The notes below the pieces were generated by a model. It saw only the letters and a list, made by a program, of their open reading frames with translations. It was not told where the DNA came from and did no database searches. Made by a program: the position numbers and the translations under genes. Positions 46,535 to 55,654 of a DNA stretch of 64,000 bases are shown in pieces. Every line of letters starts with the position of its first letter. The stretch's first letter is position 1. This DNA is from Prevotella sp. Lineage in GTDB: Bacteria > Bacteroidota > Bacteroidia > Bacteroidales > Bacteroidaceae. Location: the NCBI GenBank assembly GCA_017524385.1, contig JAFWSS010000258.1, forward strand, positions 1-64,000, read 5' to 3'.

Positions 46535-47674
46535 TTATTGTTTTTTCAGTCTGTTCCTGATAAAGTGAGTCAACTTTTCCCTATGCGACTCGCACTCTAT
46601 CAAATTGAGCAACTTCGGCCATTTCGCCTTGGGGAAGAGTGTGGGGAGCAGCCTCTTCTCACATAAAGCCTCCATCCATCTTCCAGCATAGGGAGTGAAG
46701 AGAGCGTGATAAAGCTCATCCACCCTCTCCAAGTATTTCAAATACGCTTCCTCCAACGCCTGAGGTGAAGCAATCACCTGATTGATTTGCTTGAGGCTCT
46801 CTTCAAACAATCCCAACTTCTCCCCTTCCATGAAACGGATGTCGGGTGTTTCCTTGCATTCCACATAAGGAAAAATCTTGAAATCAACCTTCCCTGCATC
46901 AAAAGAAAGCCCCACGGCATATCCTTCCTCCCATTTCTTGATCCTGCTATTGGGCATTTCCATACATAAGTTTCCCAGCCCATAAAAGATTGGTTTTCCT
47001 TTGTATGTTTCATAGCCGCTGTAGCAATGTTGATGATGATTGACCACGGCGTCAGCCCCGAGGTCAACGAAAAAGCGATAGGTTTCAACCATTCTTGGAG
47101 TAGGCATTCCATATCCTTCCACGCCTCCGTGGACAATCACCAAGACATGGTCGGCTTTCTCTCTTGCTTCCTTGATGGCATGATACTGTGCAATGGGGTT
47201 GAGGGGATTGGCTCCTCCCGACATGTTGGTTGCAATGCTGAACTCATGCTCCGTGCAATTGATGACAGCCAATGTCTCACCTTTCACCTTCTTGAACAGG
47301 GTTGACGAGGCCTCCTTCAAGTTGGCTCCCCCCCCCACATGGTCCAAATGGTATTTGCCAAGCACATCCAAGCTGGAACTTACCCCGTCATCGCCATAAT
47401 CATAAAAATGGTTGTTGGCCAGGCATGCACAATGGAACCCAGCATAAGCCAGCATTTCCACTCCATTGGCATGACAAGCCATGTGTGGCCCGTTCTTGAC
47501 TATGGGGCAAGGTGTTTGAGGCCAGACGGCGCATTCGAAATTGGCAAGGTTGTAATCATACCTTTCACACAATTTCCGCACCTCTCCAAACACCTGTTCA
47601 TACTGCCTCTCTTCGACCAGTTTCCCCACTCTTCCCGTAGGCGCATAGTCGCCTGCCACAATTATCTTTATCAT
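46535..47674 (-). CDS. CapA-like (poly-gamma-glutamate synthesis type) metallophosphatase-fold protein
   Basis: The start is placed at 47674 (MIKIIVAGDYAPTGR), which gives the expected first strand; the frame is open back to 47794 without family similarity. The 379-residue protein has the PGA_cap motifs: GDYAPTG, YNLANFECAV, LANNHFYDYG, VIVHGGVEGYGMPT and VVNHHQHCYSGYE. CapA proteins are needed to assemble or release poly-gamma-glutamate and occur in many polysaccharide loci with unknown roles. It lacks a signal peptide. It is downstream of an ATP-grasp gene on the same strand, and the two are probably co-transcribed. Confidence 0.87.
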   Translation of the reverse strand: MIKIIVAGDYAPTGRVGKLVEERQYEQVFGEVRKLCERYDYNLANFECAVWPQTPCPIVKNGPHMACHANGVEMLAYAGFHCACLANNHFYDYGDDGVSSSLDVLGKYHLDHVGGGANLKEASSTLFKKVKGETLAVINCTEHEFSIATNMSGGANPLNPIAQYHAIKEAREKADHVLVIVHGGVEGYGMPTPRMVETYRFFVDLGADAVVNHHQHCYSGYETYKGKPIFYGLGNLCMEMPNSRIKKWEEGYAVGLSFDAGKVDFKIFPYVECKETPDIRFMEGEKLGLFEESLKQINQVIASPQALEEAYLKYLERVDELYHALFTPYAGRWMEALCEKRLLPTLFPKAKWPKLLNLIECESHREKLTHFIRNRLKKQ

Positions 47675-47790
47675 TGGTTTTATTGATTTGTAACTTGAAA
47701 CACCATCTCTCACCAAAGGTGCAAACAAGTGAGAGGAAAACGAAAGGATGAAGGACAAAAGAAAGGAGCCTATTATATCATTGAAGCATA

Positions 47791-48921
47791 TCACCCCAAA
47801 TAGGATATAAATTCATAGCGAATACCTCTTAATTCTGCCATTTGTCCAACCATCTGCCCCCAATTGCCCTCAATAAGCACCCAACCTTTCTCCGTAAGTG
47901 CAAAATCAAAACCCACATATCGGTGACAGGAAGGCAAAGAATGATGAATTTTGGCGACCAATTCCTTTAGGTCATCCCACTGTGGCACTTGCCAACCTTT
48001 AAAAGTGACACCAGAGTCGGGATGTTGCGGGAAACGGCCTCCATGCTCATCCACACCGTCCGAAATGATGACACCGGTGTCCTGGTCGAAAACGGCAAAG
48101 ATACCTCCAAGACCCGCATTATCGACCACCGACCCCTTTCGACCCGTTCGGAAAAAAGGTTGTAAAATACGCACACCATCTGTTGTAAGGAAAGACGGTA
48201 CACGAACGGTATTTACACTAGATGGATTCCAAACCGCAGTCGCAGGATGTTGGATGATGAGTTCTTCCGCCATCCAACTTCCTCGAGAAAGAAGTTGTTC
48301 TAATAGTTTGCTCACTTCTTCATTCGTAGTGGCAGAGGATATAAACGTATGGCGGCCATATGCCCCCTTGAGAGGTTTTAGGATATAGCGTTTCTGACGT
48401 TGGGCAAAGGCGAGGAAATCGTCGAAATGCATCTGTTCGTTTACAACAAGCACTTCGCGATGAAAGTATTCCTTGGTCAATTCATAAAAGGTATCCTTGT
48501 TTATCAAATCATGAAAAACAGACCTTCCTATTTTCTTGTTCAGCAGAATAACCATGCTTCTGTCGGAAAGCCATTGCCGACGTTCTGTATAATTCTTGTC
48601 ACGGAAACCATAGAGGAAATATTCCTCTGGATTCATACGGTCAAGGAAATGAGCCTTGAGAATGTCTTTCGACAACTTATCGCATAATTCCGGGTTTCGG
48701 CGTTCTTCTTCAGGCAAATACCTGTCCAAGGCCTTTTCCAATTCTTCCTTGAAACCAGGAACCAACCTATAGTTGCCCGCACGATACAACATTGTCTCCA
48801 AGGGCAAAAACACATTTTTATAAAAGGGGAAAAAAAATCTGTATTTTTCTGAAAAATCACGTACAGCCTCGTTGAAGCCATAAAATTTGCTCCTTACGAA
48901 AATATAACAACTCTCTTTCAT
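47791..48921 (-). CDS. Sugar-transfer associated ATP-grasp protein
   Basis: The start is set at 48921 (MKESCYIFVRSKFYG), placed 15 bases after a -7 box; the frame extends to 48963. The 376-residue protein has an ATP-grasp core with KRYILKPLKGAYGRH (lysine of the ATP-binding lid), WMAEELIIQHPA, VNTVRVPSFLTTDG and a C-terminal FDFALTEKGWVLIEGNWGQM carrying the metal-binding Glu and Asn. It resembles the ATPgrasp_ST family linked to sugar-transfer loci. ATP-grasp enzymes join a carboxylate to an amine, thiol or hydroxyl, so this protein together with CapA suggests an amide- or ester-linked group on the glycan. Confidence 0.85.
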   Translation of the reverse strand: MKESCYIFVRSKFYGFNEAVRDFSEKYRFFFPFYKNVFLPLETMLYRAGNYRLVPGFKEELEKALDRYLPEEERRNPELCDKLSKDILKAHFLDRMNPEEYFLYGFRDKNYTERRQWLSDRSMVILLNKKIGRSVFHDLINKDTFYELTKEYFHREVLVVNEQMHFDDFLAFAQRQKRYILKPLKGAYGRHTFISSATTNEEVSKLLEQLLSRGSWMAEELIIQHPATAVWNPSSVNTVRVPSFLTTDGVRILQPFFRTGRKGSVVDNAGLGGIFAVFDQDTGVIISDGVDEHGGRFPQHPDSGVTFKGWQVPQWDDLKELVAKIHHSLPSCHRYVGFDFALTEKGWVLIEGNWGQMVGQMAELRGIRYEFISYLG

Positions 48922-48935
48922 TTCCTGTTTTTTTG

Positions 48936-48943
48936 CAAAGGTA
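48936..48943 (-). promoter_or_regulatory. -7 element of the ATP-grasp/capA-like unit
   Basis: The minus strand reads TACCTTTG (plus-strand CAAAGGTA). No TTTG was found at the expected distance upstream, so only half of the promoter is supported. Confidence 0.45.
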
Positions 48944-49047
48944 ATACAAATCCCGTGAAACACATACGATAGTCTGAGAAAAGAGCAAAAAAAAAACTGT
49001 TATAGAACAAAAAACACAATTTTCTTCGACTTTTCATGTTTTTTCTA

Positions 49048-49320
49048 TACCTTTGCACCCATATTGTATAATAGGAGTCGATTGCAGATACTGCGAGAGT
49101 TGGAAATGAGTGAACCAAGATACCTTGTTGGATAGCCTTGTTCTTTATGGCAGCCAAAGGATTGGCAGTTTAATGAGCATCCTCTCTCCGAGGCGGTTTT
49201 GGCAATAGACATGATTTACCGGTATGTTCTTCGCCTATGTATCATAGGCGAGGTGGGTAGATTGTGCTATCAACCAAAGCCACAATGTCAAATTGATTCC
49301 AAGCATCAACCAAGCATTTT
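49048..49320 (+). promoter_or_regulatory. -7 element and structured leader upstream of the polymerase gene
   Basis: TACCTTTG at 49048-49055 is followed by about 265 bases before the wzy-like start. The leader has a perfect 9-bp hairpin, TCGCCTATG (49231-49239) with CATAGGCGA (49243-49251), about 70 bases before the ATG and without a T-run. Only very short reading frames are present. No -33 box is clear. Confidence 0.45.
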
Positions 49321-50523
49321 ATGCTCAACCAATATAGTTTTAAAGAAAAGGCGACCATCATAGCCACCTTTTGCTTGTATGTGAACTTGTTCTTATTTGA
49401 GAACACTCCAGCAGGAGCTCCCATCGCATTAGGTTTGGCCATTTTCGTCATTGGCATCAACAACCTGAAGTTCACCTTCGCCCCTTATCACCTGTTCTTT
49501 CTCATATTCATACTATACTGCTATGCCACCACCTTCTGGGCTCTCAATGGTTATTACACGCTTACCGTAGCCAATGGTCTAGTTCAAAGCCTCATGGTGA
49601 TGAGCGCGTTCTATGCGGCATTCTCCCCGATGAAAGACAATGTGAACACGTTGATAAAGACTATGTTGTGTGGAGGTTATGTTGTTATTGTCTATAGTTT
49701 TTTCTTCTATGGTGTCGGCCGCATCCTCTCCATGTCGGAAGACTCGATGCGCATAAGCAACTCTTTCATCAATGTGAACGTGTTGGGAATGATGGCCGCG
49801 TTGGTGATGATGTTTCATATTTACCTGCATCTTTTTGAGAAACACCGGAAGGATATCGTATTCATCATCCTCGCCATCATCATCATTGGCGCGACCCAGA
49901 GCCGAAAGGCCATTTTCATGGCCATCATGGGTCCAATGCTGCTCTTCTGGTTCAAATCCCGCACCGGTCCCCGCCACAACTTGCTGCCTTTCGTACGCTT
50001 TATCTTCATAGCCTTCGGCATTTTGATCTTGTTGGACTTGCTTTCCAGCACAGGCATGTTCCACGGAGCCTACGAGCGAATGATGGGTTTTGTGAATTCC
50101 CTCACGGGAGAAGGCGAAGTGGACAGTTCCACCTCTCTTCGTGCCTATTACAGGCAAGTGGGTTGGGAACAATTCCTCAAGACTCCCTTGCTGGGTGTCG
50201 GCATCAACAACGCCCCACTTATTCTTTCCAATGCAGGTAGTGCACACAGGACTTATCTTCACTGCAACTACGCGGAGTTGGCGGCCTGCGGTGGTTTGTT
50301 TGCTCTCATTTCCTATTACAGCATACACGTTTACCTTTTGACCAATGAGCTCAAATATGTGAAGAAAGACCCATCAGTCATCCTTTTTCTCGTATGGATG
50401 TTCCTTATTTTGACCACAGACTGGGGGGCTGTCTCCTATTACACCAAGCGAACCTTTTTCAATTTCATTGTGTTTTTCCTCCATATACAGCAGATGAAAC
50501 AGCGATATCCTGAAATAAAATGA
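49321..50523 (+). CDS. O-antigen polymerase/ligase-like membrane protein (Wzy type)
   Basis: The 400-residue protein has about eleven membrane segments and an extracytoplasmic loop with the Wzy_C/O-antigen ligase pattern around YYRQVGWEQFLKTPLLGVGINN. Such proteins polymerise repeat units in the periplasm. Since a Wzx-like flippase and an initiating sugar transferase are in the same locus, a Wzx/Wzy-dependent capsule or O-antigen is the best reading. It overlaps the next gene by four bases. Confidence 0.87.
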   Translation: MLNQYSFKEKATIIATFCLYVNLFLFENTPAGAPIALGLAIFVIGINNLKFTFAPYHLFFLIFILYCYATTFWALNGYYTLTVANGLVQSLMVMSAFYAAFSPMKDNVNTLIKTMLCGGYVVIVYSFFFYGVGRILSMSEDSMRISNSFINVNVLGMMAALVMMFHIYLHLFEKHRKDIVFIILAIIIIGATQSRKAIFMAIMGPMLLFWFKSRTGPRHNLLPFVRFIFIAFGILILLDLLSSTGMFHGAYERMMGFVNSLTGEGEVDSSTSLRAYYRQVGWEQFLKTPLLGVGINNAPLILSNAGSAHRTYLHCNYAELAACGGLFALISYYSIHVYLLTNELKYVKKDPSVILFLVWMFLILTTDWGAVSYYTKRTFFNFIVFFLHIQQMKQRYPEIK

Positions 50524-51575
50524 CCTGCTATTTCATTCTGCCCGACCTTTGTGCCGGTGGTGCCGAGCGTGTCGCCATCACCCTGGCCCGCATCCTCAAG
50601 GAAGAGGGGTACGCTGTCAAATTCGTATGCTTGGGCGGCGAGCAAGGAGAGATGCGCACGTGGCTGATACCCGAATTCGAAGTAGAATTCCTACATTGCC
50701 GCAGGGTTCTCTTCGCCATTCCCAAGCTGAAGCGCCTTTTTTCCGACAGGAGCGACGCCATACTTTTCTCCAGCACTGAGCACACCTCCATCGCCACACT
50801 GCTGACAGGCAAACGCCTGGGGCTTCCTGTCATCGTGAGGATGCCCACCATGCCCAAGAACAAGCTTTACAGCGGATTCATCTGGCAGAAATGGAGAGTC
50901 ATCCACGTTGTCAGCCGCTGGCTTCTCCCATACGCGAAGAAGGTGATAGCCCAAACCGACACGATGCGCAGCCAAATCCTCCAATATTACCATTTGCCCG
51001 AGGAGAAGGTGCTGACCATCAACAACCCCATCGACAAGGCATACATCCTCTCATCTGCGGAAGGCCAACCCAGTCCTTTTGAAGGCGCCGGCCCCCATTA
51101 CCTCACCGTAGGCAACATCTCCTACGCCAAGAGCATAGAGACCTTGGTTGCAGCATTCAAGAAGGTCAAGGCACAAACCCCTTCCGCTCGTCTCACCATC
51201 GTGGGTCGGAACGACAACGACTACGCCCGCAACCTGCTCTCCCATCTGGACATCGACGAGAGCATCAACATTGTAGGATTCAAGGAGAATCCCTATCCTT
51301 ATATGAAATACTGCGACGTCTTCGTCCTGTCTTCCCGCATGGAGGGCTTCCCCAACGTGCTTCTGGAAGCGATGTGTTTCAACAAACCCATCGCTTGCAC
51401 CACCTGCGTCCCCATCATCAAGAAGTTGGTGAACCCTGGCGTCAACGGCTATTACTGCGCAACGGAAGCACCCGACGAATTGGCTCAATGCATGCTGGAT
51501 GCCGCACGCCTTACAGACATCCACAACAACTACGACCTTTTCGACAAGAACAGTTTCACCAAACTATTCCAATAA
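50520..51575 (+). CDS. Family 4 glycosyltransferase
   Basis: The 351-residue GT-B protein begins CYFILPDLCAGGAERVAITLA and ends with the donor-site SRMEGFPNVLLEAMCFNKPIA, with the catalytic Glu in EGFPN. It is translationally coupled to the polymerase gene by an ATGA overlap and followed after nine bases by the fucosyltransferase gene. Confidence 0.92.
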   Translation: MTCYFILPDLCAGGAERVAITLARILKEEGYAVKFVCLGGEQGEMRTWLIPEFEVEFLHCRRVLFAIPKLKRLFSDRSDAILFSSTEHTSIATLLTGKRLGLPVIVRMPTMPKNKLYSGFIWQKWRVIHVVSRWLLPYAKKVIAQTDTMRSQILQYYHLPEEKVLTINNPIDKAYILSSAEGQPSPFEGAGPHYLTVGNISYAKSIETLVAAFKKVKAQTPSARLTIVGRNDNDYARNLLSHLDIDESINIVGFKENPYPYMKYCDVFVLSSRMEGFPNVLLEAMCFNKPIACTTCVPIIKKLVNPGVNGYYCATEAPDELAQCMLDAARLTDIHNNYDLFDKNSFTKLFQ

Positions 51576-51584
51576 GCCGAGGAT

Positions 51585-52496
51585 ATGCCCCAAAATGTGA
51601 AGATCGTGAACATGGCAGGCGGCCTGGGCAACCAAATGTTCCAGTATGCCTTTGCGACGATGCTTCAGCAGCATTTTCCCAATGACACGGTGATGGTAGA
51701 CACCCACCACTACAACACACTGTTTTTCAAGGAATTCGGCTCCGTCAACCTTCACAACGGATATGAGATCAACCATATCTTTTCCAACGCGACTCTCCCT
51801 GTGGCCGGCAAGCCTGACCTTCGCAGAGTGACGAGATACATCCCCAACTACGTGCTCTCCCGAGTGGCACGCCGCTTCCTCCCACGCCTGTCCACGGAAT
51901 ATGTGGAGCCATTGAGCGAGAACTTCACCCGTAACGACGCCGTGCTGCGCACCGGCGACTGCTACTATGAGGGCTATTGGCAGAGCCATTCCTATTACAA
52001 GGGTATGAAGCCACTGCTGCACCAACTATTCACCCCGCCTCGCCCAAACGAATACAACTCCAAGATGACAGCCCTCATCGAGCGATGCGACAGCATAGGA
52101 CTGCATGTGAGACGTGGCGATTACAAAAACGCCCCGGAATTCAACGGCATATGCACACCTGCATACTATAGGAAAGCCATTGACAAGGCGACTAACGACG
52201 GGCGCACACACACACTGTTCGTGTTCTCCAACGACATCGCATGGTGCCGCGAGAACATCCCAGCAATGTGCAAGGACCAAGAGGTCGTCTTTGTGGATGG
52301 GAACAAAGGCTCAGACAGTTGCTGGGACATGTTTCTCATGACGCATTGCCGCCAATTGGTGATAGCCAACAGCACCTTCAGCTGGTGGGGAGCCTTTCTC
52401 AACCGGCGCGCAGAGCACATCTACGCACCAACCACGTGGCTTTGGCGAAACTGCGACATCGACATCCTCGACCCTGAATGGGTAAGGGTGGAATGA
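51585..52496 (+). CDS. GT11 alpha-1,2-fucosyltransferase-like protein
   Basis: The 303-residue protein has the GT11 signature VNMAGGLGNQMFQYAFA at the start, the donor-binding motif LHVRRGDYKN near residue 175 and STFSWWGAFLNRR near the end. GT11 enzymes transfer L-fucose from GDP-fucose, usually to galactose in alpha-1,2 linkage. The donor would come from the manC-gmd-fcl genes 3 kb downstream. Linkage and acceptor are inferred from the family. Confidence 0.92.
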   Translation: MPQNVKIVNMAGGLGNQMFQYAFATMLQQHFPNDTVMVDTHHYNTLFFKEFGSVNLHNGYEINHIFSNATLPVAGKPDLRRVTRYIPNYVLSRVARRFLPRLSTEYVEPLSENFTRNDAVLRTGDCYYEGYWQSHSYYKGMKPLLHQLFTPPRPNEYNSKMTALIERCDSIGLHVRRGDYKNAPEFNGICTPAYYRKAIDKATNDGRTHTLFVFSNDIAWCRENIPAMCKDQEVVFVDGNKGSDSCWDMFLMTHCRQLVIANSTFSWWGAFLNRRAEHIYAPTTWLWRNCDIDILDPEWVRVE

Positions 52497-52572
52497 GCCA
52501 TACCTCAACGGCCCCCTTTCATGGAGGAAACCATATTGTATAAGAAAACAAACCATAAGCAACCATAACAGA

Positions 52573-53796
52573 ATGAAGATACCCTTCTCTCCCCCATACG
52601 TCGACGACAGTGTTGTCAACGAAGTGGTTGATTCACTCCGCTCTGGATGGATCACCACCGGTCCCAAGGTAAAAGCACTCGAAGCCGAAGTCATGAAACT
52701 AACGGGCACCAAGGCCGCACTTGGCGTCAACTCCTGGACGTCAGGAACCATCATGATGCTGAGGTGGTTGGGACTGAAAGCCGACGACGAAGTCATCATA
52801 CCAGCATACACCTACTGCGCCACTGCCATGGCTGTGATGTGGGCGGGCGGAAAGGTGGTGATGGTTGACTCTGGCGAAGACTTCAACATCTCCGTAGATG
52901 CCATCCGCAAAGCCATCACGCCTAAGACAAAAGCCATCATCCCCGTCGATATCGGTGGATATCCATGCGACTACCCAGCCATCATGTCGCTGGTGAAAGA
53001 GCCTTCCATATGCCAGATGTACACACCCGAAAATGATGTCCAATCACGGTTGGGACGCATACTGGTGCTCAGCGACTCCGCCCATTCACTGGGAGCATGG
53101 ATCAACGGACACCACACAGGCAGTGAGAGCGACATCAACGTTTTCTCCCTTCACGCGGTGAAGAACATCACCACCGCAGAGGGAGGAATGATTTGCTTCA
53201 ACCTGCCTGAGCCTTTCGACAACGAGCAACTTTACAAGCAAATGAGGCTGATGTCACTCAACTGCCAGACCAAGGACGCCTTCACCAAGAGCCAGGCAGG
53301 CGGTTGGCGCTATGACATCGTGGGAAAAGGGATGAAAGTCAACATGGCCGACATCAACGCCGCCATTGGCCTGGCTCAAATCAGGCAATACGACAAACTC
53401 CTTGCCGAGCGCAAACGCATCTTCAAGCGTTATGATGAAGCCTTTGCCGCTTGCGACTGGGCCATACTCCCCCCGTCGAAAAGCAGCACTTTCGAGTGTT
53501 CATACCACATATACCCATTACGCGTGAAAGGAGCCACCGAAGCACAACGGGATGCCATCATCAGCGAAGTGGCACGCAACGAAGTGGCAGTGAACGTGCA
53601 TTTCGTCCCACTTCCACTGCTCACCTATTACAAGGAACTGGGTTACAACATCGCCGACTACCCAAAAGCATACCAGCATTTCGAGCACGAAATCTCACTT
53701 CCTGTATATCCGCAACTCGACAACGAGAAAGTGGACATCGTCATCAAGGCGGTGAAGGAAGCCTATGAGAAGACGTTTGCCCGCCCGACCCGATGA
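52573..53796 (+). CDS. DegT/DnrJ/EryC1-type sugar aminotransferase
   Basis: The 407-residue PLP enzyme has NSWTSGTIMMLRWLGL, DEVIIPAYTYCATA, VLSDSAHSLGA and the Schiff-base lysine in SLHAVKNITTAEGG. The C-terminus reads CSYHIYPLRV. Members make amino sugars from nucleotide-linked keto sugars. No dehydratase making such a keto sugar other than Gmd is in the window, so either its substrate is made elsewhere or it uses the GDP-4-keto-6-deoxymannose from Gmd, as in perosamine synthesis. Its stop overlaps the sugar transferase gene, as in PglC/PglE-type pairs. Confidence 0.92.
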   Translation: MKIPFSPPYVDDSVVNEVVDSLRSGWITTGPKVKALEAEVMKLTGTKAALGVNSWTSGTIMMLRWLGLKADDEVIIPAYTYCATAMAVMWAGGKVVMVDSGEDFNISVDAIRKAITPKTKAIIPVDIGGYPCDYPAIMSLVKEPSICQMYTPENDVQSRLGRILVLSDSAHSLGAWINGHHTGSESDINVFSLHAVKNITTAEGGMICFNLPEPFDNEQLYKQMRLMSLNCQTKDAFTKSQAGGWRYDIVGKGMKVNMADINAAIGLAQIRQYDKLLAERKRIFKRYDEAFAACDWAILPPSKSSTFECSYHIYPLRVKGATEAQRDAIISEVARNEVAVNVHFVPLPLLTYYKELGYNIADYPKAYQHFEHEISLPVYPQLDNEKVDIVIKAVKEAYEKTFARPTR

Positions 53797-54383
53797 AACG
53801 ATTCTTCGACATCCTGCTCTCCAGCCTGGGACTGACTGTCTTCTCCCCGCTGTTCCTTTTCATCTACGTCGTCATCAGATGCGGCAGCAAGGGACCGGGA
53901 TTCTATTCCCAGAAACGCATAGGCAAGGATGGCAGGGCATTCAATCTTTACAAGTTCCGCACCATGCGGACAGGCTCCGACCGCGACACTCTCATCACCG
54001 TAGGCGGCCACGACACAAGGATTACGAAGGAAGGTTATTATCTGAGGAAATACAAGTTAGACGAACTCCCTCAGTTGTGGAATGTGATCATCGGCGACAT
54101 GAGCCTTGTGGGTCCACGTCCCGAAGTGGAGAAATATGTGAGGCTTTACACACCGGAGCAACGGGTGGTGCTGAGTGTTCGTCCAGGCATCACCGACTAT
54201 GCCTCGATAGAATTCTCCGACGAGAACGAGATTCTGGGACAGTCGAGCGACCCCGAACGAATGTACATCGAGGTTATCATGCCCAAGAAGATTGAGTTCA
54301 ACCTGAAATACATCAACAACCCCACCCTCACCGAGTATTTCAAAATCATCCTGCTGACCTTCAAAAAAATCATCAATCATTAA
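53793..54383 (+). CDS. Initiating polyprenyl-phosphate sugar-1-phosphate transferase (short, PglC-like)
   Basis: The 196-residue protein is the catalytic core only. It starts with a re-entrant membrane helix (FFDILLSSLGLTVFSPLFLF), has KFRTM, LDELPQLWNVIIGDMSLVGP-RPE and RPGITDYAS. The family moves a sugar phosphate from a nucleotide sugar to undecaprenyl phosphate, the first step of the repeat unit. It lacks the N-terminal four-helix domain of WcaJ-type enzymes. Coupled by ATGA overlap to the aminotransferase gene, it probably uses that enzyme's amino sugar as first residue. Confidence 0.93.
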   Translation: MKRFFDILLSSLGLTVFSPLFLFIYVVIRCGSKGPGFYSQKRIGKDGRAFNLYKFRTMRTGSDRDTLITVGGHDTRITKEGYYLRKYKLDELPQLWNVIIGDMSLVGPRPEVEKYVRLYTPEQRVVLSVRPGITDYASIEFSDENEILGQSSDPERMYIEVIMPKKIEFNLKYINNPTLTEYFKIILLTFKKIINH

Positions 54384-54479
54384 CATTATTATATTGCTTT
54401 AATGCCGAGAGGTGGTGAACGTCAACACTTTGCAGACAACCCATTTTACCATATTATTGATATTGACCAACTACCATAA

Positions 54480-55598
54480 ATGGAAGAGAAAAAATACATA
54501 GAGTTTCTGAAATTCTGCCTTAGCGGAAAAGACATGCCGGAATGTGTCAAAGACATCAAATGGAGCGAACTACTCGTATTCGCCAAGAAACAAACGATAC
54601 AAGGCGTATATGCGAGGACCGTTCTTGCCCAAGACGGGAAAGTGCGCCCCGAGGACTTTCTTGGCAACAAACCCTCCGACGACGATGTCATGGAATGGGT
54701 GTTTGAATCACATATATTGAGAAAACTCAACGAGACGGTTTTCAGTCGTGCCGACAAAGCATCAGAATGGTTTCTTGAGAATGGTTTTCCCAACTGCATC
54801 CTCAAAGGGCAGGGCAATGCGCTGATGTATCCCGACCCTTACCTGCGGGCGCCTGGAGACATCGACATATGGCTTGACGGTGGCAGGGAAAAGATATTGG
54901 AGTTCACCACCAAATATTATAACAGGGAGCCGACCAACCTCCATGTCGACTTCCCCATGTTCAAGGAAGTAACCGTGGAGGTCCATTTCCGACCGTCTTA
55001 CATGCTCAACCCATTCGTCGACAAGAAGTTGAGGAAATATTTCGACGAGGTGAAGGATTCACAATTCGGCAATTTGGCGAGAACCCATGACGGGAAATAC
55101 AAGTTTTTCGTGCCTACCAATGAGTTCAACGCCTTCTACCAACTCCTGCACATGTATCGCCACGTCCAAAACAGCGGCATCGGCCTTAGGCAGATCATCG
55201 ACTATTACTACCTGCTGAAAAAATGCAAGGAAGAGGGTATGAGTGAAAAGGACAAGAAGGAATTTGCCACACGTATCAAGAAATTCAAGATGGTGAATTT
55301 CACCAGCGCCATCATGTACATCGTGCACAACGTCCTGGGGTTGGAAGAGGACTGCCTGCTGTTTGAACCCAACGAGAAGGAAGGCGAGTTCCTGCTCAGC
55401 GAGGTGTTGCTTATGGGCAATTTTGGAAAAGCAGAAACCCGCAAGGCCGCACTAGACACCACGAAAGGCCACTTCAAAAGGTTTCTCATCTATGAGAAAT
55501 ACAACCTCAGGGTGCTGAGCCATTATCCCAGCGAAATCATCTGGCGCCCTTTGCGCGACCTGAAACTCAGTTGGAAAACCCATCATAAGGACGACTAG
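54480..55598 (+). CDS. Nucleotidyltransferase-fold protein (NTP_transf_5 type)
   Basis: The 372-residue protein belongs to the uncharacterised nucleotidyltransferase family common next to capsule genes. A helical N-terminus is followed by CILKGQGNALMYPDPYLRAPGDIDIWL, with the paired Asp of the nucleotidyltransferase active site in GDIDIW, and VEVHFRPS as the third acidic strand position. The remainder is helical. Its substrate is unknown. It is preceded by a gap of 96 bases and followed by manC. Confidence 0.84.
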   Translation: MEEKKYIEFLKFCLSGKDMPECVKDIKWSELLVFAKKQTIQGVYARTVLAQDGKVRPEDFLGNKPSDDDVMEWVFESHILRKLNETVFSRADKASEWFLENGFPNCILKGQGNALMYPDPYLRAPGDIDIWLDGGREKILEFTTKYYNREPTNLHVDFPMFKEVTVEVHFRPSYMLNPFVDKKLRKYFDEVKDSQFGNLARTHDGKYKFFVPTNEFNAFYQLLHMYRHVQNSGIGLRQIIDYYYLLKKCKEEGMSEKDKKEFATRIKKFKMVNFTSAIMYIVHNVLGLEEDCLLFEPNEKEGEFLLSEVLLMGNFGKAETRKAALDTTKGHFKRFLIYEKYNLRVLSHYPSEIIWRPLRDLKLSWKTHHKDD

Positions 55599-55654
55599 CC
55601 ACAACAGAGTGAGCATGGCGTCCAGTCTTATCATCCCATCAAAAATCGAAAACC

